64,000 nt of DNA from DASUDX01 sp036275365 (GCA_036275365.1 DASUDX010000136.1:58180-122179); one strand, 5' to 3'; numbered from the stretch's first letter, positions 15,205 to 23,454 are shown. Notes: generated by a model from the sequence alone, not told the origin. Numbers and translations are program-made.

Positions 15205-16218
15205 GTGATCAAGGTGATTGGAGCGGACATCGGCTTTGGCTACACCAAGGTCACCGATGGCCGGCAGTTCCAGGTGTTCAAGTCGCTGGTCGGTGAGGCG
15301 ACCGAGATCCAGTTCGCCGAGACCCTGCTGCCCGGGCAGGCCGCGCAGCCGCGCCATTTCGAGATCGGCGGCCAGGGCTATTTCTTCGGCGAGCTGGCCG
15401 AGACCCAGTCGCGCGGCCGTGGCTTCACGCTCGATCCCAGCCACTTCCTCAACCAGTACGCGCGCAACCTGGCGCTGGCGGCGATCTCGCCCTATGTGGA
15501 GAACGGCGCCCCGGTGCGGCTGGTCACCGGTCTGCCGATCAGCTTCTTCCGCCGCCACCGCGAGGCGCTGGCCGCCCTGCTGCAGACCCGCCATGTGCTC
15601 ACCGTGGTGCAGGCCAATGGCGCGCGCGAGGAGAAGCAGATCGTCATCGAGCGGGTGCGGGTGATTCCGCAGCCCTTCGGCTCGATGTTCAACCTGATGC
15701 TCAACGACATCGGCAAGGCCACCAGCCAGCGCTTCGTGGCCGAGAAGATCGGCATCATCGACATCGGCTTCCGCACCGCCGACTACACCGTCAGCGACAA
15801 GACCCGCTACTCCGAGCGCGGCAGTGCCAGCACCGACTCCGGCATCAGCGCGGCGTATACGGCGATCGCCAACGTGCTGCAGGAGAAGAGCGGGGTCAAT
15901 GTCGAGCTCTACCGGCTCAACGAGGCGGTGACCCGCGGCGTGATCAAGATCAAGGGCAAGCGCTACGACCTCACCAAGATCGTCGAGCAGGCCTACCAGC
16001 AGCTGGCCACCCGCATCGCCAGCGAGGTCAACCGCCTGTGGTCGGATGACTGGGACATCGATGCCATCGTCATCACCGGCGGCGGCGGGGCGACGCTGGC
16101 GCCCTATCTGATTCCCCAGCTGGAGGGCGAGGTGCTGCCGGTGCCGGCCGATCAGGACGCCCGCCTCAACAATGTCTTCGGCTACTGGAAGTACGGCATG
16201 CATCTGTGGGGCGCCTGA
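15205..16218 (+). CDS. ParM/StbA-like actin-family ATPase, chromosomal and without a visible partner
   Basis: 337 residues from GTG 15205, selected because AGGAG lies six bases upstream. Actin-fold motifs: phosphate-1 GADIGFGYTKV (6-16), a VTGLPISFF strand (108-114), phosphate-2 GIIDIGFRTADYTV (183-196), the DSGISAAY loop and adenosine motif ITGGGGATLAPYL (290-302). This is the ParM/StbA/archaeal-actin-like group used for plasmid DNA segregation and, in other branches, other filaments. No ParR-like DNA-binding gene or clear parC iteron array adjoins. An 8-bp inverted repeat GTTGACGA / TCGTCAAC lies upstream at 15056-15063 and 15164-15171. Function here is unknown. Confidence 0.85.
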   Translation: MIKVIGADIGFGYTKVTDGRQFQVFKSLVGEATEIQFAETLLPGQAAQPRHFEIGGQGYFFGELAETQSRGRGFTLDPSHFLNQYARNLALAAISPYVENGAPVRLVTGLPISFFRRHREALAALLQTRHVLTVVQANGAREEKQIVIERVRVIPQPFGSMFNLMLNDIGKATSQRFVAEKIGIIDIGFRTADYTVSDKTRYSERGSASTDSGISAAYTAIANVLQEKSGVNVELYRLNEAVTRGVIKIKGKRYDLTKIVEQAYQQLATRIASEVNRLWSDDWDIDAIVITGGGGATLAPYLIPQLEGEVLPVPADQDARLNNVFGYWKYGMHLWGA

Positions 16219-16305
16219 GCGCAGCCGCAGCGATCTGTCGCGCCGTATCCGGCCGCAGCGGTCCGCAGCCCCCGGCGCCGGCCCGCAGGCGGGCGGCGGG
16301 CGCGC

Positions 16306-16343
16306 TTAGCAAGTTTTTAGCGAGGGCTTAGCGGCGATTTAGC
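16306..16343 (+). promoter_or_regulatory. Four TTAGC direct repeats at exact 11-bp period
   Basis: TTAGC begins at 16306, 16317, 16328 and 16339, each followed by six variable bases. The period equals one helical turn, the layout of OmpR/PhoB-family tandem operators. A -10-like TAGTCT at 16366-16371 and the hemerythrin ATG at 16418 lie downstream, so an activator site is plausible. The rest of the 16219-16417 gap shows only GC-rich sequence. Confidence 0.6.
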
Positions 16344-16417
16344 AGCCGCGCTGCTGGGCTGGTCCTAGTCTGTGCACACCGCGGCCGAGGCCGCCTTGCA
16401 CTCCACGACGGACCCCG

Positions 16418-17098
16418 ATGAATACCCAGCAGGATCGCTACGACATCTACCAGATCATCCACAAGGGACTGCGCGCCTTTCTCGCCCAGACCCTGGTCGA
16501 CACCGGCCGCACCGACTGGGCCGACGCCGAGCGGCGGCAGGCCCAGCTCGCCCAGCTGCGCGGGCTGCTCGATCTGTGCGAGCACCATGTGGAGAACGAG
16601 GATCACCATCTGCACCCGGCGATGGAGGCAGTGCGTCCCGGCTCCAGCGGCCAGACCGCCGGCGACCATCTCGACCACGGCCACCACATCGAGGCGCTGA
16701 GAAGCCGGCTCCGCCAGATCGAGGGCGCGGTCAACGGCGAGCGCGAGCGGCTGGGTGAACAGCTCTACCGCGAGCTGGCGGTGTTCGTCGCCGAGAACTT
16801 CGAGCACATGGAGGTCGAGGAGCGGCACAACAACGCCGTGCTCTGGGCCGGCTACCGCGACGATCAGATCATCGCCATCGAACAGCGGCTGATCGCCAGC
16901 CTGCCGCCGCCGGTGCTCGACCAGTGCCTGCACTGGATGCTGCCCTATGCAACGCCTGGCCAGCGCCTCGGCCTGCTCACGGCGATCCGCGCCGGGGCGC
17001 CCGCCGAGGTCTTCGGCGGGCTGCTGGAACGGCTCCGCACCCAGCTGACGCCGCGCGACTGGCAGCAGCTGCAGGGCGGCCTCGCGCAGGCGGCCTGA
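16418..17098 (+). CDS. Hemerythrin HHE-domain protein
   Basis: 226 residues, soluble. A four-helix bundle with metal-ligand-like spacing: His15 (YQIIHKGLRAFL), His57/Glu61 in CEHHVENEDHH, a His-rich third helix (DHLDHGHHIEAL, 83-94), and His130/Glu134 plus His137 in FEHMEVEERHNNAV. A further helical domain (150-226) begins DDQIIAIEQRLIASLPP and ends GGLAQAA; similar C-termini accompany HHE domains in other proteobacterial proteins. Hemerythrin-like proteins bind a di-iron centre and sense or handle O2, NO or iron; the exact role is not visible. It is a single gene under the TTAGC repeat region. Confidence 0.85.
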   Translation: MNTQQDRYDIYQIIHKGLRAFLAQTLVDTGRTDWADAERRQAQLAQLRGLLDLCEHHVENEDHHLHPAMEAVRPGSSGQTAGDHLDHGHHIEALRSRLRQIEGAVNGERERLGEQLYRELAVFVAENFEHMEVEERHNNAVLWAGYRDDQIIAIEQRLIASLPPPVLDQCLHWMLPYATPGQRLGLLTAIRAGAPAEVFGGLLERLRTQLTPRDWQQLQGGLAQAA

Positions 17099-17115
17099 GC
17101 GCCGGCCGCGTCGCC

Positions 17116-17433
17116 CTAGTCGGTCAGCGTGTAGCGGCCGGTCTCGCAGAGGTTGACGCCGGCATCCTCGACCACATCGCCATCGGTCCAGACGAAGCGC
17201 AGGTCGTACTCGCACTGGGTACGGCCGTCGGCGATGGTGATGCGGGCGGTCTCGCCATCGGCGAGCACATCGACGCCGAGGATGTCGTCCTCCCAGTCGC
17301 CGACATCGGAGGGCGAGGCGTAGAACTCGTTGAGCGTGGCGCCGCTGCGGTTGATCAGCGAGAACTCGAGATCCTCGGCCAGCGCCGGGGTGGCGAGAAC
17401 CAGGCTCAGCAGCAGCGGGGCAAGCAGGCGCAT
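17116..17433 (-). CDS. Small exported protein of unknown function
   Basis: 105 residues with a clear signal peptide (MRLLAPLLLSLVLATPALA). The mature part is acidic, with two cysteines (in RTQCEYDLRFVW and VNLCETGRYTL) that could pair, and the segment INRSGATLNEFYASPSDVGDWEDDILGVDVL. I recall similar short periplasmic proteins with an S-P-S-x-x-x-x-W-x-x-D-x-L-G signature in many bacteria, none with known function. A GCTAGCC direct repeat at 10-bp period (17474-17490) lies upstream, across the next gene's stop. The coding strand and length are supported by the signal peptide. Confidence 0.75.
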   Translation of the reverse strand: MRLLAPLLLSLVLATPALAEDLEFSLINRSGATLNEFYASPSDVGDWEDDILGVDVLADGETARITIADGRTQCEYDLRFVWTDGDVVEDAGVNLCETGRYTLTD

Positions 17434-17484
17434 CGGAGACTCCAGGCGGGGTGAGGCCGGGGGCCCCGGCCGGGCTAGCCTGCG

Positions 17485-18825
17485 CTAGCCGCCGTTTCTT
17501 GTCACCCGTTCCAGCTGCAGCGGCCGCTCCACCCGCAGGCGGAAGCGGCCGCGGCCGCTGCGCTCGAGGGCGATGCAGGGGCAGCGCTCGGCCAGGCGCC
17601 GGCGCAGCAGGATCAGGCGGGTGTCGAGGTTGTCGACGATCTCCGGCAGGCGCAGCGTCGGGTCCACCCGCAGCTCGCGGGTGGTGAACTCGGCGCGGCC
17701 GCGCTGGTGGTCCTGCAGCAGCTTCCACAGCACCGCCGCCGCCACCCCCTTGATCAGGTACTGGTCATCCACGAACAGGGCCTCGCCCTCCTCGAACAGC
17801 CGCACCCGCAGCGGCGGCCCCTCGGCGGCGGGCGGTGCGCTCGCGGCCTCGGCCAGCAGCTCGCCCTCCTCGCCCTGCAGCAGGCTGATGCGGCTGACCA
17901 GCACCGCGGCGTAGAGGCTCAGCACATCCTCTTCCTCCGCTCCGAAGCGGCGTGGCTGCGGGCTGTCGAGATAGAGCACGCCCCGGCACAGGCCGCGGTC
18001 CAGCAACGGCACCGCGATCTGGCTCTGCGGCTCGGCGAGGCCGGGGAAGGGAATCTCGGTGCCGGTGGGCAGGCCGGCCTCGCGGCCGGCCTCGCGCACC
18101 GCCCGGCCATAGGCGTACTCGCTGCTCAGATGGGCGAGGCGGATGGCGGTGCCCTCCCGCGCGGCAACGCCAATCACTCCTTCCCCCCAGCCCACCTCGG
18201 CGCCGATGCCGGAGCTGGCATAGCCGCGGCTGGCCACCGCATAGAGACGGGCGCGGGCCGGGTCGGCCACCCATAGCAGGCTGTGCGGCAGGCCGAACTC
18301 GCGGTCCAGCCCGGCCAGGGCTTCGTCGAACAGGCTTTCCAGATCCTGGCAGCGCAGCAGCCGGTCCAGGCAGCGGCGCAGCCCCGGCCAGGGCGGGGCG
18401 GGATCGGCCGGCGGGCTCAGGGCCGGGCCGGGCAGGGCTTCGATCGCCGCCACCCGGTAGACATCCGATCCACGCAGCTGGAACACCCCGGCCATGCCGG
18501 TTTGCGAGGCGATGCCGGCGAGCTTGGCCTTCATCCGCTCGAACAGCGCCCCGGCCGACTCGGTGCGCAGATAGATCAGGTGCAGCAGCCACTGACGGGC
18601 GCTGTCCGGATCGGTGACCAGGGCGGTGGCCTGGGGGTTGGCGAGGATGTTCTCGCGGGTCTTGTTGAAGAACTGGAAGCTCAGCGCCACATGGCTGCGG
18701 TCGACATACTCGACCTGGGAGACATAGGTGAGATTGGGCGTGCCGTCGCTGGCGGCGGTGGCGATCAGGCTCGGCACGCCGCCCTCCAGCGCGCGGCGCA
18801 GGGTCTCCAGCGTCTCGCGGCTCAT
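17485..18825 (-). CDS. PNPOx-like flavin domain + GAF + winged-helix-like C-terminus
   Basis: 446 residues with three parts. Residues 1-135: split-barrel FMN-binding fold like pyridoxamine-phosphate oxidase relatives (GGVPSLIATAASDGTPNLTYVSQVEYVDRSHVALSFQFFNKTRENI core, NPQATALVTDP). Residues 150-310: a GAF-type sensor (LFDEALAGLDREFGLPHSLLWVAD, GVIGVAAREGTAIRLAHLS, QIAVPLLDRGLCRGVLYLDS). Residues 345-446: a wHTH-like region (YLIKGVAAAVLWKLLQDHQ, EFTTRELRVDPTLRLPEIVDNLDTRLILLRRRLAERC, GRGRFRL). This could be a redox- or flavin-responsive regulator, which is inference. It follows another PNPOx-like gene by 10 bases. Confidence 0.75.
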   Translation of the reverse strand: MSRETLETLRRALEGGVPSLIATAASDGTPNLTYVSQVEYVDRSHVALSFQFFNKTRENILANPQATALVTDPDSARQWLLHLIYLRTESAGALFERMKAKLAGIASQTGMAGVFQLRGSDVYRVAAIEALPGPALSPPADPAPPWPGLRRCLDRLLRCQDLESLFDEALAGLDREFGLPHSLLWVADPARARLYAVASRGYASSGIGAEVGWGEGVIGVAAREGTAIRLAHLSSEYAYGRAVREAGREAGLPTGTEIPFPGLAEPQSQIAVPLLDRGLCRGVLYLDSPQPRRFGAEEEDVLSLYAAVLVSRISLLQGEEGELLAEAASAPPAAEGPPLRVRLFEEGEALFVDDQYLIKGVAAAVLWKLLQDHQRGRAEFTTRELRVDPTLRLPEIVDNLDTRLILLRRRLAERCPCIALERSGRGRFRLRVERPLQLERVTRNGG

Positions 18826-18835
18826 CGCGGCCGGC

Positions 18836-19315
18836 TCAGGGCTGGCTGGCCAGCGGCTCGCCGGCGCCGGGGCCGGGCGTCTGCCGGTAGGCGGCGACCG
18901 GACAGGCCTCGAGCACCGCCAGCTCGCGACCGGCCGCGCCGATCAGGGCGGTGGCGAAGGCGCCCGGCCAGCCGAGGGCGCCGAGGGTGGCGGCAAAGGC
19001 CGCCTCCTGCTGCAGACAGGCGGCGCGGTCGGCCGCCTCGACCGCCACCACGCGGGCGTCGCGGGCCTTGAACTGGAGGGTGCGGTGGCTGGGCGGATCG
19101 GAGAACACCGCCGCCAGCCGGCCGCTCTCGGCCACCATCGGCAGCAGGTCGACGGCCTGGGCCCGGTCGACCACCAGGCGCAGGCGCTCGCCGTCTGCGG
19201 AGACCTGCACACCGAGCACCCGCACCAGGCTGCTGCGGCCGCGGCGGTCACAGGCCGCCACGCTCGCCGAGACACCGCCGAGGACGAAGGCCCGCTCCGC
19301 CGCCGACAGGGCCAT
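18836..19315 (-). CDS. Pyridoxamine-5'-phosphate-oxidase-like protein
   Basis: 159 residues, no signal peptide. Split-barrel pattern: LGGVSASVAACDRRGRSSLVRVLGVQVSADGERLRLVVD near the N-terminus, then GRLAAVFSDPPSHRTLQFKARDARV; these match the small flavin-binding PNPOx-like proteins rather than PdxH, whose active-site residues I do not see. It sits 9 bases after fbp and 10 bases before the PNPOx-GAF gene, so the three probably share a transcript. Substrate unknown. Confidence 0.65.
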   Translation of the reverse strand: MALSAAERAFVLGGVSASVAACDRRGRSSLVRVLGVQVSADGERLRLVVDRAQAVDLLPMVAESGRLAAVFSDPPSHRTLQFKARDARVVAVEAADRAACLQQEAAFAATLGALGWPGAFATALIGAAGRELAVLEACPVAAYRQTPGPGAGEPLASQP

Positions 19316-19324
19316 GGCCGCGCC

Positions 19325-20341
19325 TCAGGCGCCCTGGTGGTAGCCGACGATGCGCTCCACCTCGGCCTTGGAGCCGAGGATCACCGGCACCCGCTGGTGC
19401 AGCTTGCGCGGGGTGATGGCGAGAATGCGCTCGCGCCCGGTGCTGGCCGCGCCGCCCGCCTGTTCGACGATCAGGCTCATCGGGTTGGCCTCGTACATCA
19501 GCCGCAGCTTGCCGCCCTTGTCCCGGGTCTTGGCATCGAGCGGATACATGAACACGCCGCCGCGGGTGATGATGCGATGGACATCGGCCACCATCGAGGC
19601 CACCCAGCGCATGTTGAAATCCTTGCCGCGCGGGCCGTCCTTGCCGGCCAGGCATTCGTTGATGTAGCGCTGCACCGGCGCTTCCCAGAAGCGCGCGTTG
19701 CTGGCGTTGATGGCGAACTCCTTGGTCTCGGCCGGAATCCGGATGTCGCGCCGGGTCATCACGAAGCCGCCGATCTCGCGGTCCAGGGTGAAGGCATGGG
19801 TGCCGCGCCCGGTGGTGAGCACCAGCTCGGTGCTGGGTCCGTACACCGCATAGCCGGCCGCCACCTGGGTGGTGCCCGGCTGGAGGAAGGCCTCGTGGCT
19901 GGCCGGGTCGACGCCCTCGGGGGCGCGCAGCACCGAGAAGATGGTGCCGACGCTGATGTTGACATCGATGTTGGACGAGCCATCGAGCGGATCGAACAGC
20001 AGCAGATAGCCGCCCTTGGGATATTCGCCGGGAATCACGCTGGGATCGTCCATCTCCTCCGAGGCCATCGCCGCCAGATGGCCACCCCAGGCGTTGGCCT
20101 GCAGCAGGATCTCGTTGGAGAGCACATCCAGCTTCTTCTGCGCCTCGCCCTGCACATTGCCGGTGCCGGCATCGCCGAGCACCCCGCCGAGCGCGCCCTT
20201 GCCCACGGCGATCGAGATGCGCTTGCAGGCGCGTGCCACCACCTCGATCAGCAGGCGCAGGTCGGAGCTGATGGCGGCCGCGCCGCGCTGCTCCTCGATC
20301 AGGAACTGGGTGAGGGAAACGGGCTTGCAGGCGTCGGTCAT
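19325..20341 (-). CDS. fbp: Fructose-1,6-bisphosphatase, class I
   Basis: 338 residues, full length. Hydrolyses fructose-1,6-bisphosphate in gluconeogenesis or the Calvin cycle. Marks: KRISIAVGKGALGGVLGDAG, QGEAQKKLDVLSNEI, metal-binding LLFDPLDGSSNIDVNISVGTIF, YGPSTELVLTTGRGTHAF, RYINECLAGKDGPRGKDFNMRWVASMVADVHRII and YEANPMSLIVEQAGG. No RuBisCO or phosphoribulokinase in the window, so gluconeogenesis is the conservative reading. It lies between two small membrane-protein genes and the PNPOx pair, all on the minus strand. Confidence 0.97.
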   Translation of the reverse strand: MTDACKPVSLTQFLIEEQRGAAAISSDLRLLIEVVARACKRISIAVGKGALGGVLGDAGTGNVQGEAQKKLDVLSNEILLQANAWGGHLAAMASEEMDDPSVIPGEYPKGGYLLLFDPLDGSSNIDVNISVGTIFSVLRAPEGVDPASHEAFLQPGTTQVAAGYAVYGPSTELVLTTGRGTHAFTLDREIGGFVMTRRDIRIPAETKEFAINASNARFWEAPVQRYINECLAGKDGPRGKDFNMRWVASMVADVHRIITRGGVFMYPLDAKTRDKGGKLRLMYEANPMSLIVEQAGGAASTGRERILAITPRKLHQRVPVILGSKAEVERIVGYHQGA

Positions 20342-20383
20342 GGCGGGTGGGAGAACCGGGAACCCCGCCAGTGTAAGCAGCGC

Positions 20384-20890
20384 TCAGGCAGGGGGCGAGA
20401 CACCCCGGCCCAGCCCGGCGGCCAGCCGCCGCAGCAGCGGGCGCAGACCCAGGTACAGCGCCAGCCCCAGCGGCAGGGCCAGCAGCAGCCAGACCAGGGT
20501 GCCGCCGAGCGCGACGCTGCCGTAGTCGACCAGGAACTGCAGGGGGTCGGCGCGGAAGCGCTCGATCAGCTCGGTCACCGAGAACAGCGGCACCGCCGGC
20601 AGACCCAGCAGCCATTCGCCGGCCTGGTAGAAGGGCAGCAGCAGCACCAGCTGCAGCGGGTAGAGCAGGTAGTTCACCAGCTGGATCAGCGGCTGGTTCA
20701 GGCGCAGCCAGACCGCCGCCAGCGCGCACAGCAGGGTGGTGGTGCCGAGCAGGGGGAAGATCGCCAGCACGCCGCCGCAGGCCAGCGTGCCGGCCAGGCC
20801 CTCGGGGCTGGCGCCCTGCACCAGCTGGGCCTTGAGCGTGGCCTGCAGGCGGCCGCGCCAGCCCGGGCCGGAGCGGCGCTCGGCGCTCAC
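20384..20890 (-). CDS. DUF2062-like membrane protein
   Basis: 168 residues from GTG 20890, which overlaps the upstream stop as GTGA; no ATG gives a sensible product. Three hydrophobic stretches: EGLAGTLACGGVLAIFPLLGTTTLLCALAAVWLR, the PLIQLVNYLLYPLQLVLLLPFYQAGEWLLG block with conserved N-Y-x-x-x-P, and a C-terminal LWLLLALPLGLALYLG region. The G-x-F-x-P-x-x-G pattern and N-x-x-x-x-P helix fit DUF2062, found in membrane proteins near glycosyltransferase and lipid genes. No defined function. Follows the preceding small membrane protein and precedes fbp by 42 bases. Confidence 0.8.
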   Translation of the reverse strand: MSAERRSGPGWRGRLQATLKAQLVQGASPEGLAGTLACGGVLAIFPLLGTTTLLCALAAVWLRLNQPLIQLVNYLLYPLQLVLLLPFYQAGEWLLGLPAVPLFSVTELIERFRADPLQFLVDYGSVALGGTLVWLLLALPLGLALYLGLRPLLRRLAAGLGRGVSPPA

Positions 20891-21246
20891 CGGCGGGCGT
20901 CGGTGCGCAGCAGCAGATCCGCCGCCGTGGCCTGGGCCGGCAGACGCGCGAGCTGGATCAGCATGTACACCGCCATCGCCATGTTGCCGGTGGCGAGGAT
21001 CGCCAGCAGCCAGCCCAGCCGCGCCGCCCAGCGGCGCTCCTTGTAAGCGACCCAGGCCCAGAACCAGAGGAAGCCGAAGTAGGCATCGGCCAGCGTCGCC
21101 CACAGCCAGGGGTTGTTGCCGGCGGCCGGCTGGGCGAGCAGATCGGCGATCGAATGCTGGATGCCGATATGCCCGGCCGCCCAGAACGAGACGCCGATCA
21201 GGCCACCGAGGGCGGCCAGGGACAGCAGCAGCATTGCGGATTTCAT
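20887..21246 (-). CDS. Small four-helix membrane protein (possibly DUF1475)
   Basis: 119 residues, largely hydrophobic: an N-terminal helix (5-25), TLADAYFGFLWFWAWVAYKERRW in the middle with an acidic DAYFGF turn, and a helix LGWLLAILATGNMAMAVYMLIQLARLP. The D-x-Y-x-G-F-x-x-F-x-W-V-x-Y-x-E pattern reminds me of DUF1475, but this is from memory. It overlaps the DUF2062-like gene by 4 bp and is downstream of the CFA-synthase-like gene with 133 bases between, which hold two CTCACGC heptamers. No function is known. Confidence 0.7.
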   Translation of the reverse strand: MKSAMLLLSLAALGGLIGVSFWAAGHIGIQHSIADLLAQPAAGNNPWLWATLADAYFGFLWFWAWVAYKERRWAARLGWLLAILATGNMAMAVYMLIQLARLPAQATAADLLLRTDARR

Positions 21247-21379
21247 GCCCGGTCTCTGTGCAGAAGGGAGGAGGGTGAAGACTAGCGCCCCGCGCGTCCG
21301 GTTCGCCTCACGCCTCGGGCTGCCGCCCGTCTCCGGGCGCAGGCAGAGCTCCGACCCTCACGCCTGCCGGCGCCGGCCC

Positions 21380-22666
21380 TCAGGCCGGGGGCTTGCGCAG
21401 GGTCAGGTGGAGGAGATCGATGCTGCCCGTGAGGAAGCCGCACTCGCAGTACGAGAGGTAGTAGCGCCACATGCGCAGGAAGCGCTCGTCGAACTGCTCG
21501 ACGATCCGCTCGCGCACCGCCAGCACATTGCGGTGCCAGTGCGCCAGGGTGTCGGCGTAGTCGCGGGCGTAGAAGCGCGGATCGTCCGGCTGCAGACCGG
21601 CCTCGATGGCGAGATCCTGGAAGCGCCCGGGCGGGCAGAGCATGCCGCCGGGGAAGATGTACTTCTGGATGAAGTCGCGCTTGGTGCGGTACTGCTCGAA
21701 GATCCGCGGGTTGATGGTGATGCCCTGCAGCGCGGCGATGCCGCCCGGCTTGAGCGCACGGCTGATGGCGGAGAAGTAGGTCGGCCAGTACTCCTCGCCG
21801 ACCGCCTCGTACATCTCGATGGAGACCACCCGGTCGTAGGTCTCGCGGACATCCCGGTAGTCGCGCAGCTCGAAGCTGATGCGATCGGCGAGCCCGGCCT
21901 CGGCGGCGCGGCGCTGGGCCTCGACCAGCTGTTCGCGCGACAGGGTGATCGAGTGCACCCGGCACCCCGACTCGCGGGCGGCGTGGATGGCGAAGCCGCC
22001 CCAGCCGGAGCCGATCTCCAGCAGGGTGTGCTCGGGCCGGAGGTCCAGCCGCTGGTAGATCAGGCGGAACTTGTTGAGCTGGGCCTCGCGCAGGGTTTCA
22101 TTGGGGCGGCTGAACATGGCCGAGGAATAGGCCAGGGTCTCGTCGAGCCACATCTTGTAGAACTCGTTGCCGAGGTCGTAGTGGTGCTCGATGTTCTTGC
22201 GCGCGTTGCGCCTGGTGTTGGCGCGCAGGCGGTGCTGCAGGTAGCCGAAGGCCCGGCCCAGCCAGTTCTTCTCGAACGGGCCCTTGTAGTAGGGCTCGTT
22301 GAGGTAGAGCACGCAGAGCAGGCGGGTGAGATCCGGGGAGTCCCAGCAATCGTCCAGATAGGCCTCGCCAAAGCCCACCTCGCCGGCCGCCAGCACATGG
22401 CGGATCAGCCCTTCGTTCTTCAGCCGCAGCACCCCGTGCGGACCGGGCTCGCGGCCCTCGAAGCGGCGCTGGGCGCCGTTGGGCAGCAGCACATCGACGG
22501 TGCCGATGCGCACCCCCGAGAGCATGTGCAGGAACAGCCGCAGGCCCCAGCCCAGGCCCTTGAGATCGCCCTGGCTGGAGAAGGCGGTCGGCAGGTCGGG
22601 GGAGAAGCCATCCCGCCGCAGCAGGGGATTGTCGAGCTTGTTCTGTTCTTGTTCGCGGTCCATCAA
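21380..22666 (-). CDS. cfa: Cyclopropane-fatty-acyl-phospholipid synthase family methyltransferase
   Basis: 428 residues. SAM-dependent modification of unsaturated phospholipid acyl chains. Marks: VGFGEAYLDDCWDSPDLTRLL, KNIEHHYDLGNEFYKMWLDETLAYSSAMF, SAM motif LLEIGSGWGGFAIHAA, TLSREQLVEAQRRA, SIEMYEAVGEEYWPTYF and QKYIFPGGMLCP. The immediate neighbours (DUF1365 with a 4-bp overlap and an FAD oxidoreductase) mirror the Rhodobacter sphaeroides RSP1090/1091 region linked to singlet-oxygen response and furan fatty acids, so methylation other than cyclopropanation is possible. That comparison is knowledge plus inference. No RpoE/ChrR pair is in the window. Confidence 0.9.
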   Translation of the reverse strand: MMDREQEQNKLDNPLLRRDGFSPDLPTAFSSQGDLKGLGWGLRLFLHMLSGVRIGTVDVLLPNGAQRRFEGREPGPHGVLRLKNEGLIRHVLAAGEVGFGEAYLDDCWDSPDLTRLLCVLYLNEPYYKGPFEKNWLGRAFGYLQHRLRANTRRNARKNIEHHYDLGNEFYKMWLDETLAYSSAMFSRPNETLREAQLNKFRLIYQRLDLRPEHTLLEIGSGWGGFAIHAARESGCRVHSITLSREQLVEAQRRAAEAGLADRISFELRDYRDVRETYDRVVSIEMYEAVGEEYWPTYFSAISRALKPGGIAALQGITINPRIFEQYRTKRDFIQKYIFPGGMLCPPGRFQDLAIEAGLQPDDPRFYARDYADTLAHWHRNVLAVRERIVEQFDERFLRMWRYYLSYCECGFLTGSIDLLHLTLRKPPA

Positions 22667-23454
22667 CTCACACTCTCGTCCAGAGGTTTGGGCTTGGGGT
22701 GGTAGCGCGCCCCCCGCAGCCAGATCTTCAGGGCCTCCCAGTGGATGCCCAGCACCACTTTCAGCGTCATCCCCGGCATCGCCAGCACCTGGCGCAGCAG
22801 GGTGCCATCGGTCAGCCGCCGGCGCTCGGCGGCGAGGCTGGCATCGAGGATCGGCAGCCCCTCGCGATCCTCGTGTATCACCACCCGCAGCCGTTCGCCG
22901 GGCTCCGAGAGGGTGAAGCGGTACCGACCCACCCGGTCGAAGAAGGGCGAGACATGGAAGCGCTTGTCCTTGTCGACCGCCTGCTCATACGGCAGCACGG
23001 CACCGCCGGATGCCAGCACATAACAATGCTTCTCGCCGAAGGTGTTGCGCACCTCGGCGATCACCGCGCGCAGGCGGCCGTCGGCATGCTCGCAGTACCA
23101 CAGCGAGATCGGGTTGAAGGCAAAGCCGAGCAGGCGCGGCAGGCACAGCAGGCGGATGCGCCCGCCCTCCAGGTGCACGCCGTGGCCGGCCAGCACCTGC
23201 TCGGCCCAGGCCCGCAGCGGCTGGCGGCCATCGCCGTGGTCGGCCTCGTGGAAGGCCAGCAGGTTGAAGCGGTTGACCGAGAGCAGCCGCAGGCCGCGAT
23301 CGAGATCGGCCAGGCGGTCGATGTCCAGCAGCAGATAGAACAGGCGGTAGACGAAGCGGTACAGCGGCGCCACCCGGCGCCGGTGCATGACCCGCGCCAG
23401 GTACAGCGCCCCCGGCGCCCGCTCCGGCTCTGTCTCGGTTACCGTCACTGGCAT
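22663..23454 (-). CDS. DUF1365 family protein
   Basis: 263 residues from ATG 23454; ATG 23475 would add seven. The body fits DUF1365: ALYLARVMHRRRVAPLYRFVYRLFYLLLDIDRL, LLSVNRFNLLAFHEADHGDG, LCLPRLLGFAFNPISLWYCEHADG, VIAEVRNTFGEKHCYVL, KRFHVSPFFD, and GMTLKVVLGIHWEALKIWLRGARYHPKP. No catalytic role is established; the family nearly always travels with CFA-like methyltransferases and FAD oxidoreductases, as here. It overlaps the methyltransferase start by 4 bp. A CTCACGC (GCGTGAG) heptamer lies at 23464-23470, within the optional N-terminal codons. Confidence 0.9.
   Translation of the reverse strand: MPVTVTETEPERAPGALYLARVMHRRRVAPLYRFVYRLFYLLLDIDRLADLDRGLRLLSVNRFNLLAFHEADHGDGRQPLRAWAEQVLAGHGVHLEGGRIRLLCLPRLLGFAFNPISLWYCEHADGRLRAVIAEVRNTFGEKHCYVLASGGAVLPYEQAVDKDKRFHVSPFFDRVGRYRFTLSEPGERLRVVIHEDREGLPILDASLAAERRRLTDGTLLRQVLAMPGMTLKVVLGIHWEALKIWLRGARYHPKPKPLDESVS

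Noticed and set aside
15205..16218. Integrated plasmid around the ParM-like gene
   Set aside because: No replication, mobilisation, integrase or att-like repeats near it.
17474..17490. GCTAGCC direct repeat at 10-bp period as an operator
   Set aside because: It overlaps the stop codon of the PNPOx-GAF gene and is only two copies; may be chance.
18728..21046. A long plus-strand frame opposite the fbp region
   Set aside because: The minus strand encodes a complete FBPase and membrane proteins; the plus frame is composition-driven.
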